The position numbers were made by a program, and so were the translations under genes. A DNA stretch of 64,000 bases from Acidisoma sp965199065 (lineage in GTDB: Bacteria > Pseudomonadota > Alphaproteobacteria > Acetobacterales > Acetobacteraceae): positions 434,001 through 498,000 of the forward strand of contig NZ_CBDAQN010000001.1 in the NCBI RefSeq assembly GCF_965199065.1. Reading direction: 5' to 3'. Positions 53,282 to 62,431 of this stretch are shown piece after piece; within the stretch, counting starts at the first letter, position 1, and every line of letters begins with the position of its first letter. Below the pieces are notes generated by a model. It had not been told where the DNA came from, searched no databases, and saw only the letters and a list, made by a program, of their open reading frames with translations.

Positions 53282-53292
53282 GAGACTGCATT

Positions 53293-53308
53293 CACCCCCT
53301 AAGGGGTG
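53293..53308 (+). terminator. Hairpin after the amide importer operon
   Basis: CACCCC-CTAA-GGGGTG, six pairs with a four-base loop, twelve bases after the last ATPase stop. No T run; likely a terminator or a 3' end stabiliser. Confidence 0.5.
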
Positions 53309-53354
53309 GAAGCTTCTCTAACTGGCGCCCGGCCAGGGTCGGGCGGGAAGCGCT

Positions 53355-53376
53355 GTTCTTTTTTGAGAAAAAGAAC
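53355..53376. terminator. Bidirectional hairpin between convergent genes
   Basis: GTTCTTTTT-TGAG-AAAAAGAAC, nine pairs and a four-base loop, between the importer operon and the convergent lytic transglycosylase (stop at 53394). T-rich in both directions, so it can act as a terminator for both. Same type as 35260-35283 and 47115-47131. Confidence 0.6.
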
Positions 53377-53393
53377 CAGAAAAATTTTCATTC

Positions 53394-55118
53394 CTAGTCG
53401 CTGATGGCGTCAGGCGAGAGCACCATGCAGGGCGAGCGTCCCCGGATGTCTTCGCAAGCATTCACGGCCGCCGACTCCGACAGGCCGCTCAGCCGGGCGC
53501 GATAGAGCAGCCGCTGCGAGACATGCACCGGCATCACGATGGTCCGGGCCGAGGCCAACTCGTAGTGCTCATGACGCCGCGCGGACTCCACCGCAGCGCG
53601 CGCATCGCCCGCGTTGCCATAGGCACCGACCTGGATCGCCCAGCCGCCGATATGGGAGGTTGAGTAGAGCGGCATCGTCTCGGCTTCAGCCGGAGAGATG
53701 AAATGCAGGCCACCGCGCGCGCGAGGATGATAGCTCGACTGCGGCGCGTCCGCCTCCATCGCGAGGTTTTCCATGCCTCCAGGGCCAACGGTTGGCGCAG
53801 GACCGTAATTGCGTCGCGTCTCCTGTGGCGAATAGGACGCGACGACGGCGGGCGCCGCCGGCGGAGGAGGCGGCAGATAATTCTGCGCCAGATGCGCGCC
53901 CGCGGGCACCGGCGCCGCATGCGAGTAGCTCGGCTGATATGAGGGCGCGACCTGGAAGACCGGACGAGCCGCTGGAAGCGTGACCGCAGGCGTAGGGGCG
54001 GCCGGTGTCGCTGGCGTCTGCTCGATCACCGCTGGCTGGTATGCAGCCTGCTGCTGAACAGGCGCCTGGTTGCTGTCGCCAGCGTTGGCTGCGGCCTCCT
54101 CCTGCTCTACTTGGGCGGGCGTCGGCCGCGGATCATCCGTCGCGGCCATCAGATCGGCCGGGACCGCGCCACCGCCATCTGCCACCAGTTGCGCGCTGTG
54201 GACCGCGACCTGCTGGGTGTTCAGGGCGTCGGCGCCCGAGTCGCCCGGATCAGTGGCCGTGCCAGCCGGCGCGAGGTTCGCGGCCTCGTTCATGGCGACC
54301 ACGGCGGCCGCACCGCCACCATGCGCGTCACCGCCCGAGACAAGCCCACCGCCGGTTTCGGCCAGGCTGCCGTCGGAACTGCCGCTGGAAACCAGACCGC
54401 CGCCGGTTTCCGCGAGGCTTGCGCTGGCGCCGCCGTTGTAAGGGCGGCTGCTCGGCGCGCTCATGCTGTTCATCGCAAACTGGTCAGCGGGCGAACGTCC
54501 CTGCGGCATGTCACCCTGGATATAGGGCTGGATCATCGCGACGTAGTGCGTTGTCTCGTCGGGCAGGGGCCGGCCATCGGTGAGATATTCGTTCAGGCGC
54601 TGCGGTCCCGCATTGTAGGCGGCAAGAAACCCCGGCGATCCGAAGAGATCGTACATCTCCCGCAGATAAGCCGCGCCTGCCATGATGTTGTCGTGCGGGC
54701 TATAGGGATCGTCGCCCAGCCCGTATTCGCCCTCAAGCTCCTGATAGGTTTGGGGCATGAGCTGCATGAGCCCCATCGCGCCGACGGGGGAGGTTACCAG
54801 CTGACCGTTAATATAGAGCTGCCCGCCCGACTCGGTGTGCATTACGTTGCGAATCCAACTCTGCGGCACGTCGAACCGCTGCGAGGCCTCGACGACGTAG
54901 GGGCCCCACGGATCATCGGGCGGTCCCGGCGGCCGGTAGTCGCCGCTGGCGTTGTCCTTATACTCCATGGCCTGTTGAGTGGCCGAGAGGCGCGGCGTGT
55001 GCGCGGAACAGGCGGCGAGCAGGCCGATCAAGGCAAGACTTGCGGCGAGGCGAAGGCTGCGTATGCCAGGCGCGGCAAGGGAGCGAGCCGTCACGATTGG
55101 GGGAGCATGTCGCGGCAT
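53394..55118 (-). CDS. Lytic transglycosylase with C-terminal SPOR domain, lipoprotein
   Basis: 574 aa. Lipobox LLAAC with Cys37. SLT domain about 75-185: catalytic Glu96 in MHTESGGQ, then GAMGLMQLMPQTY and FLAAYNAGPQRLNEYL. The long Pro/Ala/Gly linker has two copies of SLAETGGGLVS (residues 234-244 and 251-261). SPOR domain in the last 80 residues (GWAIQVGAYGNAGDARAAVE), which binds denuded peptidoglycan at the septum. Periplasmic, anchored to the outer membrane; cuts glycan strands. Combination of soluble SLT and SPOR is known from alphaproteobacteria. Confidence 0.87.
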   Translation of the reverse strand: MPRHAPPIVTARSLAAPGIRSLRLAASLALIGLLAACSAHTPRLSATQQAMEYKDNASGDYRPPGPPDDPWGPYVVEASQRFDVPQSWIRNVMHTESGGQLYINGQLVTSPVGAMGLMQLMPQTYQELEGEYGLGDDPYSPHDNIMAGAAYLREMYDLFGSPGFLAAYNAGPQRLNEYLTDGRPLPDETTHYVAMIQPYIQGDMPQGRSPADQFAMNSMSAPSSRPYNGGASASLAETGGGLVSSGSSDGSLAETGGGLVSGGDAHGGGAAAVVAMNEAANLAPAGTATDPGDSGADALNTQQVAVHSAQLVADGGGAVPADLMAATDDPRPTPAQVEQEEAAANAGDSNQAPVQQQAAYQPAVIEQTPATPAAPTPAVTLPAARPVFQVAPSYQPSYSHAAPVPAGAHLAQNYLPPPPPAAPAVVASYSPQETRRNYGPAPTVGPGGMENLAMEADAPQSSYHPRARGGLHFISPAEAETMPLYSTSHIGGWAIQVGAYGNAGDARAAVESARRHEHYELASARTIVMPVHVSQRLLYRARLSGLSESAAVNACEDIRGRSPCMVLSPDAISD

Positions 55119-55348
55119 CAGAGCAGCCTCCGTCGTGGCGCGGCCTAATCGGCCGTTGAGTCACGACGGCGGACACCGTCGCTTCCAGCCACTGCTTCAC
55201 TTAGGTAAGCAGCAATGGTCCGTAATGCCTTAAAGGATGACGAACTTTCGTGCAATATGAACCGGTGGAAGCGGAGCCGACCATGTCTGAATTCTTGCGC
55301 GGCGCTCAGAAATATCGCGAGAGCGTGTTGAGCGGACGGAGGATCACG

Positions 55349-55741
55349 TTGCCGCGTGCCCAACCTGGCTGTGCAGCGGCACTCCTCGCGGCGAGCTTGC
55401 TGACGGGTTGCGCACCCATAAGACCGCCGGTCGTCATGCAGCAGAGCGCGGTGGCGCCAGCCGGGCCCGCCTATGCCACCGTCGTTGCGGTGCGGGACAT
55501 ACCCGCCTCCGGGGCAGGGGGAAACAACCCGAGGTCCGCCGTTCTCACCGCAATGGGCCTCGCTCAAACTGCCGAGCAAGGCGCGTCTTCCGAGATCGTC
55601 GTGCGCACAGAGGATGGAGCGGCGCTATCGGTGGTAGAGCCTGATGCCGCTAATCCGGCAGCGAACCTCAAGGTCGGCGCGAAGGTCATGGTCGTGCGGG
55701 TCGGCCTGCTTCGGCTCGTTCCGGCCCCACCTGAGGGATGA
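55349..55741 (+). CDS. Small lipoprotein, hypothetical
   Basis: 130 aa if started at TTG 55349, which has GGAGG six bases upstream and gives a proper short signal peptide ending in LLTGCAP. Longer starts at ATG 55283 or 55250 would put the signal in the middle. Mature part has ATVVAVRDIPASGAGGNNPR and ends LKVGAKVMVVRVGLLRLVP, resembling outer-membrane lipoproteins of the SlyB group without their glycine zipper. Precedes an exporter pair. Confidence 0.68.
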   Translation: MPRAQPGCAAALLAASLLTGCAPIRPPVVMQQSAVAPAGPAYATVVAVRDIPASGAGGNNPRSAVLTAMGLAQTAEQGASSEIVVRTEDGAALSVVEPDAANPAANLKVGAKVMVVRVGLLRLVPAPPEG

Positions 55742-55833
55742 CGGCGAGTGCCGGGTGGCAAGTGGCGGGGCATGGTCAGGCGTCTGACGGTGCAGTTGCA
55801 GAGGCGTGCCGGATCGGCTATCGGCGGCTCGGC

Positions 55834-56709
55834 ATGAACGTCATTTCCGATCCTCAGACATTGGTCGCACCCGAAGCCGACATGGGCTTCGCGATCGACC
55901 TCCGCCACGGTCTCGGCTTAGGCGCCCGGAACGGCATGGCTGTACAGGACATCGTTCGCGGGATGAGCCTGTGGCGGCTGGCGCTCACGCTCAGCTGGCT
56001 CGATATTCGCCTGCGCTACCGCGGCTCGGTGCTCGGCCCGCTTTGGCTGACCCTGTCGACTGCGGTCATGGTTGCGTCGCTGGGGTTTCTCTACGCCTAC
56101 CTGTTCCATACCCCGATCCGTAACTACTTGCCGTTCCTCGCGCTCTCGCTCACGCTCTGGGGCTTCCTGGCGGCTCTCATAAGTGATGGATGCACGGCCT
56201 TCACAGGAGCCGAGGGCATGATCCGCTCGATGCGGATCCCATTCTCGCTCTATATCTATCAGCTGCTCGCGAGGAACGTTCTGATCCTTGCTCACAACGT
56301 CATCGTCATCGTCGTCGTCTTCCTCGCCTTCCAGGTTCCGGTCACGCCTGCTGTTTTTGCCGCGATTCCGGCTTTCCTGCTCTGGCTGGTCGACGGCGCG
56401 GCGATTGCCCTGGTTCTAGGCGCGTTGTGTGCCCGGTTTCGCGATATCCCGCCGATCGTGGCGAGCGTCGTTCAGATTGCATTCTACATCAGCGGCGTGA
56501 TGTACCGGCCGGAGATGCTTGGGCATCGCGGCTCGTTCCTGCTCTACGACCCTTTCTATACAGTGTTGGAAGTGCTCCGGTCGCCGCTGCTGGGTGTCAT
56601 TCCTTCCAGCAAGGTCTACATCAGCGCTCTTGCCTTCTCGGCTGTTCTCTGCGCCGCATCCTGGTTCATCTTCCTCCGTGTCCGCCATCGCATTGCTTTC
56701 TGGATATGA
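55834..56709 (+). CDS. ABC-2 type polysaccharide exporter permease (Wzm/KpsM-like)
   Basis: 291 aa from ATG 55834; an upstream ATG at 55738 overlaps the lipoprotein stop and would add 32 residues of weak quality. Six membrane segments; conserved WLDIRLRYRGSVLGPLWLTL at the first and RSMRIPFSLYIYQLLARNVL near residue 150. Exports a lipid-linked polysaccharide from cytoplasm to periplasm with the ATPase next to it (ATGA overlap). Confidence 0.88.
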   Translation: MNVISDPQTLVAPEADMGFAIDLRHGLGLGARNGMAVQDIVRGMSLWRLALTLSWLDIRLRYRGSVLGPLWLTLSTAVMVASLGFLYAYLFHTPIRNYLPFLALSLTLWGFLAALISDGCTAFTGAEGMIRSMRIPFSLYIYQLLARNVLILAHNVIVIVVVFLAFQVPVTPAVFAAIPAFLLWLVDGAAIALVLGALCARFRDIPPIVASVVQIAFYISGVMYRPEMLGHRGSFLLYDPFYTVLEVLRSPLLGVIPSSKVYISALAFSAVLCAASWFIFLRVRHRIAFWI

Positions 56710-57503
56710 GCGGCATGTCAGCCCGGATTGAAGTCGAGGACCTTCGGATTGATTTTCCGCTCTATCACGGACAGTCGCGCAGCCTGAAGAAAAGCCTGCT
56801 CGCGCGCGCCAAAGGGCGGCTCCGGCTGCGTGAGAACGAACAGCATCGTATGGTGGTCCAGGCACTGCGGGAGATCAGTTTCTCGCTCGGGCCCGGCGAA
56901 CGTCTCGGTATCGTCGGCCATAACGGCGCCGGCAAGACGACGCTGCTGCGGGCGCTGGCCGGTGTTTATGAGCCTGTATCGGGGCGTGTGCGCATTCAGG
57001 GTTCCCTGAATGCACTGCTCGACCCTGGGCAGGGGATGAACCCGGAACTGACGGGCCGCGAGAACGTCGCTCTGCGCGGTCGCTTTCATCGCATGGAGCG
57101 CGCGGGCGTGCAGGCCTTGCAGGCGGACGTCCAGACCTTCGCCGAACTTGGCGATTTCTTCGACCTCCCGGTCCGCATCTACAGCTCCGGCATGGTGGTG
57201 CGTCTGGCCTTCGCGATGGCGACGGCCATCCGGCCCCAGGTGCTGCTGATGGATGAGTGGTTTCTGGCAGGCGACGCCACTTTCCGGAACAAGGCCAAGG
57301 ACCGGCTGGAGGGTATGGTGCGCGGCGCCGATATCCTCGTGCTTTCGACGCACCTGACGGAGATCGTTCGCTCCTGGTGCACGCGGGTGATCTGGCTCGA
57401 GGAGGGGCAGATCAGAGCCGATGGTCCCGTCGATGCCGTTCTGGATGCGTTCACAGGTGTCGACGCCGCACCTTCCCTGTTCCCAGAGGCCGCGCTCAGC
57501 TGA
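56706..57503 (+). CDS. Polysaccharide exporter ATPase (Wzt/KpsT-like)
   Basis: 265 aa from ATG 56706. Walker A GHNGAGKTTLLRALAG, signature region IYSSGMVVRLAFAMATAIRP, Walker B QVLLMDEWFLAGDATFRNKA. N-terminal PLYHGQSRSLKKSLLARAKG is typical of capsule/O-antigen ATPases. No C-terminal carbohydrate-binding domain, so it is of the KpsT rather than the long Wzt type. A terminator follows. Confidence 0.9.
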   Translation: MSGMSARIEVEDLRIDFPLYHGQSRSLKKSLLARAKGRLRLRENEQHRMVVQALREISFSLGPGERLGIVGHNGAGKTTLLRALAGVYEPVSGRVRIQGSLNALLDPGQGMNPELTGRENVALRGRFHRMERAGVQALQADVQTFAELGDFFDLPVRIYSSGMVVRLAFAMATAIRPQVLLMDEWFLAGDATFRNKAKDRLEGMVRGADILVLSTHLTEIVRSWCTRVIWLEEGQIRADGPVDAVLDAFTGVDAAPSLFPEAALS

Positions 57504-57513
57504 GACCCGTATC

Positions 57514-57547
57514 GGTGGCGCCGAGGGCGACGCAACGCCGCCTTTTT
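57514..57547 (+). terminator. Intrinsic terminator after the exporter operon
   Basis: Seven-pair GC stem GGTGGCG (57514-57520) with CGCCGCC (57536-57542), one G-U pair, and TTTTT directly after. It lies eleven bases after the ATPase stop and separates it from accA. Confidence 0.6.
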
Positions 57548-57635
57548 CCAACCTCGCGCCACCACGCGGTCCAGGCGACCGTTCAGGCTGGCGACCGAAT
57601 ATCCTCCCCAACCTCTTTCAGTTAAGCACAGCCGC

Positions 57636-58592
57636 ATGCGCAATTTCTTGGATTTCGAGAAGCCGCTCGCCGAACTCGAGAGCAAGATCGAGGAGCTGCG
57701 TCGGATGCCGGGGCCTGAGGGGCTGAGCATCGCGGACGAAGTGGCACGCCTGTCGGAGAAGGCCGACCGGCAGCTCCGCACGCTCTATGCCAAGCTGACG
57801 CCCTGGCAGAAGGTGCAGGTGGCGCGCCACCCGGACCGGCCGCGGACGCTGTCCTACATCGCCGAACTCATCACGGACTTCACGCCGCTCGGCGGGGACC
57901 GCGCCTTCGCGGAGGATGCGGCGATCGTCGGTGGGCTTGGCCGCTTCCGGGGGCGGCCGGTGATGGTGGTCGGGACCGAGAAGGGCACCGATACCGACAG
58001 CCGCATCAAGCACAACTTCGGCAGCGCGCGGCCCGAGGGCTACCGTAAGGTGCGCCGCCTGCTGGAGCTGGCGGGCCGCTTCCACCTGCCCATTCTAAGC
58101 TTCATCGACACTTCCGGCGCCTACCCGGGCATCGACGCCGAGGCTCGGGGCCAGGCTGAGGCCATCGCGCGTGCGATAGAGGCGGGGCTTGCGGTGCCGA
58201 CGCCATTCGTCGCGACCGTGATCGGCGAGGGGGGATCGGGCGGCGCCATCGCACTGGGCGCGGCCGACCGGGTGCTGATGCTGGAGCATTCGATCTACTC
58301 GGTGATCTCGCCGGAGGGCTGCGCTTCGATCTTGTGGCGGGACGCCGGATCGGCGGCGTTGGCCGCCGAGGCTCTGCGGTTGACGGCGGACGACCTCAGG
58401 CGGTTCGACCTGGTGGACGCGGTGGTGCCGGAGCCTCTGGGAGGGGCGCATCGCGCGCCGCAGGAGATGATCGCCGCGGTAGGCGACGCGATCGAGACGG
58501 TGCTGGCGCCTCTGCTGGGGCAGGCGCCCGAGGCTCTGAGAGCGCGGCGACGCGAGAAGTTTCTCGCCATGGGCCGCGAGGGATTGGGGTAA
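57636..58592 (+). CDS. accA: Acetyl-CoA carboxylase carboxyltransferase subunit alpha
   Basis: 318 aa, the normal length. Blocks: NFLDFEKPLAELESKIEELR start, LPILSFIDTSGAYPGIDAEA, IGEGGSGGAIALGAADRVLM and HSIYSVISPEGCASILWRD, the carboxyltransferase active region. With AccD it forms malonyl-CoA, the first step of fatty-acid synthesis. Stands alone here; not linked to the biotin genes at 42-46 kb. Confidence 0.96.
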   Translation: MRNFLDFEKPLAELESKIEELRRMPGPEGLSIADEVARLSEKADRQLRTLYAKLTPWQKVQVARHPDRPRTLSYIAELITDFTPLGGDRAFAEDAAIVGGLGRFRGRPVMVVGTEKGTDTDSRIKHNFGSARPEGYRKVRRLLELAGRFHLPILSFIDTSGAYPGIDAEARGQAEAIARAIEAGLAVPTPFVATVIGEGGSGGAIALGAADRVLMLEHSIYSVISPEGCASILWRDAGSAALAAEALRLTADDLRRFDLVDAVVPEPLGGAHRAPQEMIAAVGDAIETVLAPLLGQAPEALRARRREKFLAMGREGLG

Positions 58593-58688
58593 GCTTCAAG
58601 CCGTCCAGCGCGGCAAGGGATCGAACATGCGTTTGGTTGCCCTGGGTGCGGGTAAGCCATATGGTTCCGCGTGTGTTGGAGTTCCGGG

Positions 58689-59494
58689 ATGAAGTGGTTT
58701 TTCGCCGTCAGCGAAGTCTCTATGGACCATCATGACCATGACTTTCGGGCGCTCATCCGATCTGCAGTGAACTCGGCGCGGGCGAATACTCAACTTCAGC
58801 CGAATATGATCGATAATAGTTCGATGGTGAGGAAGGTGCGTTCACCCAGGAAATTCGCAGCCTCGGCGTCAACGTCATCCGTCATCGGATAAGCTTCTAC
58901 GAGCGGTTGGAGGCGGCGCAGAAGGCCCAGCGCCCGGACTGGACGCCTTATATGTTCGTGGCTTCAGGGGCCCTGTTGCGGCTAGAAATTCCGCTCCTGG
59001 AGAACTCCGAGGAGTTCGTGCTCTACACCGATTGCGACGTGCTCTTTCTGAAGGATCCAGCGCTAGAACATATGCGGCCGGAGGTTTTTGCGGTGGCACC
59101 GGAACGGCAGCGGGGATCATATGAAGACATGAATTCCGGCGTCATGGTGATGAACCTGCCGCGCTTACGTACCGATTTGCCCGCTCTGATCGATTTTCTT
59201 TGCGACAATTTTGCCGTTGTGAACGGATTTGATCAGGAGGCATACCGTCACTTCTACCGCGGCACCTGGAGCGCACTTGCGGCGGATTACAACTGGAAGC
59301 CTTATTGGGGCATCAATCCGCAGGCGAGGATTCTACATTTCCACGGGCCTAAACCGGCCGCGATCCGCAAGCTGATCGCCGACGAGAAGTACCCTTCTCC
59401 GGATGTGTGGCGGCAACTTTATTTTCAGGATCCTCGAAGCTACCAAGAGTATCTGCGGATTTGGGAGCATTATCAGGTGCCTGCACAATCCTGA
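58689..59494 (+). pseudogene. Glycosyltransferase (GT8-like), one apparent frameshift
   Basis: Start ATG 58689 (MKWFFAVSEVSMDHHDHDFR). The frame reads to NMIDNSS and then closes, while DGEEGAFTQEIRSLGVNVIR and the rest lie in another frame; one missing G near 58830 (TTCGATGG for TTCGGATGG) joins them to about 268 aa. The donor-binding DXD is YTDCDVLFL and DMNSGVMVMNLPRL follows, as in GT8-type enzymes. Polysaccharide synthesis gene near the exporter; acceptor unknown. Confidence 0.65.
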
Positions 59495-59569
59495 GCAGTA
59501 AAGCGACAGTACTTGCGACTCATCAACCAAGATCCTAGTGTAACGGGAGATTGTTAGCGCAGGTGATGA

Positions 59570-61626
59570 GTGAACAAGCTCTACAGGGTCAGCACCTACC
59601 ATAACTCAATTCTTGCGGCAGCCGATGACGGTTCCGTGATCAACGTCGCTCAGGAAGCGCAGAACGCGGATTTAAGACCTCTCGTCGCGTTCATACCCAG
59701 TGAGGCTTCGACGGCGTGCTACCTGTTGGCCGACATCCCTGACTCAAGCGTGCTCCGCATAACGCACCAGATGGGCGTGGGTCCCATTGTTCCCCTACGA
59801 TGTCTACGTCTGCCGGGGTCGGAGGGGGCACTGTCCATTTTTATTCTCCCGAAACGAGCAAGTTTCTCTGCGCTGCTCCGATAAGCGCGGAAACTCAAAC
59901 CGGCCCGCTGGCTTTGGCCCCGGCGATGCCGCGGCAGTTCGAGACCTTTACCCTACAGTCCTTGCCGATGGCAGTGCTGTCTCGGACAATGATGGAGCAA
60001 GCTAAGGCGCTTGAAATGGTCAACAACCCGGAGCCGGATGCCGGGCTTGTTGCATGGATGATCCAGCAAGAGAACCCGCCGGGACGGGCAGGTGACGCTT
60101 TAAACGCCGTCGCTGCTCTTCTCCGGCCTTCGCAGCTCGATGAGCTTGCAAGGCTCCTCTTGCTAGATAAGGAAGCGACGATCAAGGGCCTTCGGACCGT
60201 ATTTGAAGACGATCTTTACGCGAATGAAGCTGTCCCGCAGCTGTTGCGGTGGCTGGCTTCGAGGGAAGACCAATCAACTCGGAAAAACAGGTCTGATGCC
60301 GCTGAAGAGCCTTTGGAGAGCGTAGCCGCTACATCATTTCTCAAGAGGCTGCTGGGGCAGAAGTCCACTAACGGTGTGATCCGCGAGATATCGCGGCCCT
60401 CCGCCCCTCCCGATAATTCAAGATCAACACGCGCCCTGACGACGATCCGCACGATAGATACGAAGTTTGACCGACTTCATGAGGACGTGCTCAGCAAGAA
60501 CTACAATGTCCTGCCGTTTGCGCTCAACATGCGGCTGCGGCGGCTGGCCGACCCAACACGCAGGGCTTGTGTCATTGCAAGCGCCCGGAACGAGGGCCTG
60601 TATATTCTCGAGTGGCTGGCCCACCATCGGGCAATGGGGTTCGACCATATTTTTATCTACAGCAATGACAATGACGACTGTTCCGACGATCTATTGCGCG
60701 CATTAGCGACGGCTGGCGAACTAACTTGGATTGAAAGCACGATCGGTGCCGGATGCCGTGCACAGGCGAAGGCGTTTGGTCATGCTCTGCGCGTCATCCC
60801 GGACACGCTGGACTTCGAGTGGAGTCTTTTGATCGACTTGGATGAGTTTTTTGTCCCCAACCCCATGTTCGGCTGTGTCGGGAGTTTCCTCGATTGGCAT
60901 GAGACGCAGTCTGTCGATGCCATCGGTATAAACTGGCAGTTCGTTGGATCCAACGGTCAGACGCATTGGCGCGACGAACCTCTTTTCAAGCGTTTTCCCA
61001 TGGCCATTGGCGGCGCAAACCCTCACATCAAGTCTATGTTCAAAACTCGGAAGTTCCTTCACTCATTTGCTCACGACCCCGCGGATGTTCGCAATGAGCA
61101 TGTCGAATTCAGAAACTCTAGCCGCGCTACGCATCTCTTTGATCCTGCGAGAAGCCGGGGCATAGCCCTCAACCCGGATATCAGCATGGCTGCAATTGTT
61201 CATTTCTTCTACAAGTCGAATGAGGAATACGTCTGGAAAAGCTCACGCAATCGCGGCTACCACACAGTCGTGCCCGGACAACCTGCTGGCAGCTTTAACT
61301 CAGGCTTCATCACGAATTTCGTAGAGACTTCCGACGCGGGAAGCGTACCGACAGCGATGCCCGCTTATGAGGCTATCGTGGCGGAGGAGATGGCAAGGCT
61401 ACTCGCCTACCCAGATGTTGCGACCGCACTCGAAAAGATTAAGATGCGCTTCGGCTCCAAGATCGGACCACTTATTGCGCAAGCTGCTTCCCATCCGGCT
61501 ATGCTCGCAGCGGACAAGCCCGGTCAAGTGTTCATGGCACCGTTGACGGCCCAGCGGTTGCCGCAAACGTCTCGTCAGAGTGCCGTCGACGGGGCTGGAG
61601 GGCTCAAGGCAACAGCCTCCGTATGA
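59570..61626 (+). pseudogene. Glycosyltransferase (GT2/GT92-like) with N-terminal lectin-like domain, one apparent frameshift
   Basis: GTG 59570 starts a beta-trefoil-like piece (YRVSTYHNSILAAADDGSVI, then LRITHQMGVGPIVPLRCLRL); its continuation GTVHFYSPETSKFLCAAP lies in the other frame from 59800. One extra G in the five-G run 59824-59828 would give about 685 aa. The catalytic part (from about residue 330) has CVIASARNEGLYILEWLAHH, FIYSNDNDDCSDDLLRAL and LLIDLDEFFVPNP, as in GT92/DUF23-type enzymes. Without repair the longer frame 59800-61626 gives 608 aa lacking the first part. Overlaps the convergent gene by 23 bases. Confidence 0.68.
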
Positions 61627-62323
61627 AAGGGAAGATGTTGTTGTTATAGAGATCGTGACCGAAGCCGCCGCCGACCCCCATGTTGAAGACCCGCGGACTG
61701 CCGGAGCCTACCCACATCTCATACCGAACTCTCTCTCGGTTCAAGGAATCGGCGAAGTCTGGACTCGAGAAGGCTGGGGATAGTGGGTGAGGAAGCCGCC
61801 TTATGTAATCGGCAGTGGCCCACCAGAAGTTGCCACCGAAATGTCGCGCAGGAACCTCATGGTAATTGATCCCAGCAATATCATGAGTCATCAATTCGAT
61901 CACGCAATCCTTCCACCGTTCCAGCACTCCGTATTCTAGAAGATGGCGCCAACTGTTGACGTTCTGCATTGCCCTGTAGCCTTCAGAGCCCGAAGCCAGA
62001 TGCCGGATCCCCTTCGTATGGAAATAAGCGACCGACTGCAGTAGACGTTCTCTGTCGTTTACACATCGTTGGTAGGCATGCTTTAGCGTTAGTCCTTCAA
62101 ACTCGCTTTCCTCTTCGGTGTGCTCGAGCACCTCCAGCCACCTGACGTGACTGACAAAGTCATGGATTGCCTGGTGCTGTGGCCCGCTGATGCAACATGC
62201 GACATCGGCGTGCTCGTGCAGCCCGCAACGCTCGAGCAGCTTTAGTTGCTCGTCAACAAGAATTTTCCATATGTCCGTCCGAGGTGGGCTCCAGATGTGG
62301 TAGTAAACTGCAAGCTTCTTCAT
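61604..62323 (-). CDS. Hypothetical protein of the glycosyltransferase locus
   Basis: 239 aa from ATG 62323 (TTG 62326 just before). MKKLAVYYHIWSPPRTDIWK, YFHTKGIRHLASGSEGYRAM and GGNFWWATADYIRRL resemble uncharacterised polysaccharide-locus proteins that often sit beside GT61 genes. No DXD motif, signal peptide or membrane segment is evident. A glycosyltransferase-like or acceptor-modifying role is a guess. Lower GC than the rest of the window. Confidence 0.65.
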   Translation of the reverse strand: MKKLAVYYHIWSPPRTDIWKILVDEQLKLLERCGLHEHADVACCISGPQHQAIHDFVSHVRWLEVLEHTEEESEFEGLTLKHAYQRCVNDRERLLQSVAYFHTKGIRHLASGSEGYRAMQNVNSWRHLLEYGVLERWKDCVIELMTHDIAGINYHEVPARHFGGNFWWATADYIRRLPHPLSPAFSSPDFADSLNRERVRYEMWVGSGSPRVFNMGVGGGFGHDLYNNNIFPFIRRLLP

Positions 62324-62431
62324 CAACTCAATCCGTAAGAGAGCAAGTCTGGCTGCGGACCCGGAGGACTGCGTTGTTCGGCCTTCGCCTTCGGCACCAT
62401 GCTTTGGCGCCCGGAGAACAAAGTATGTCCG

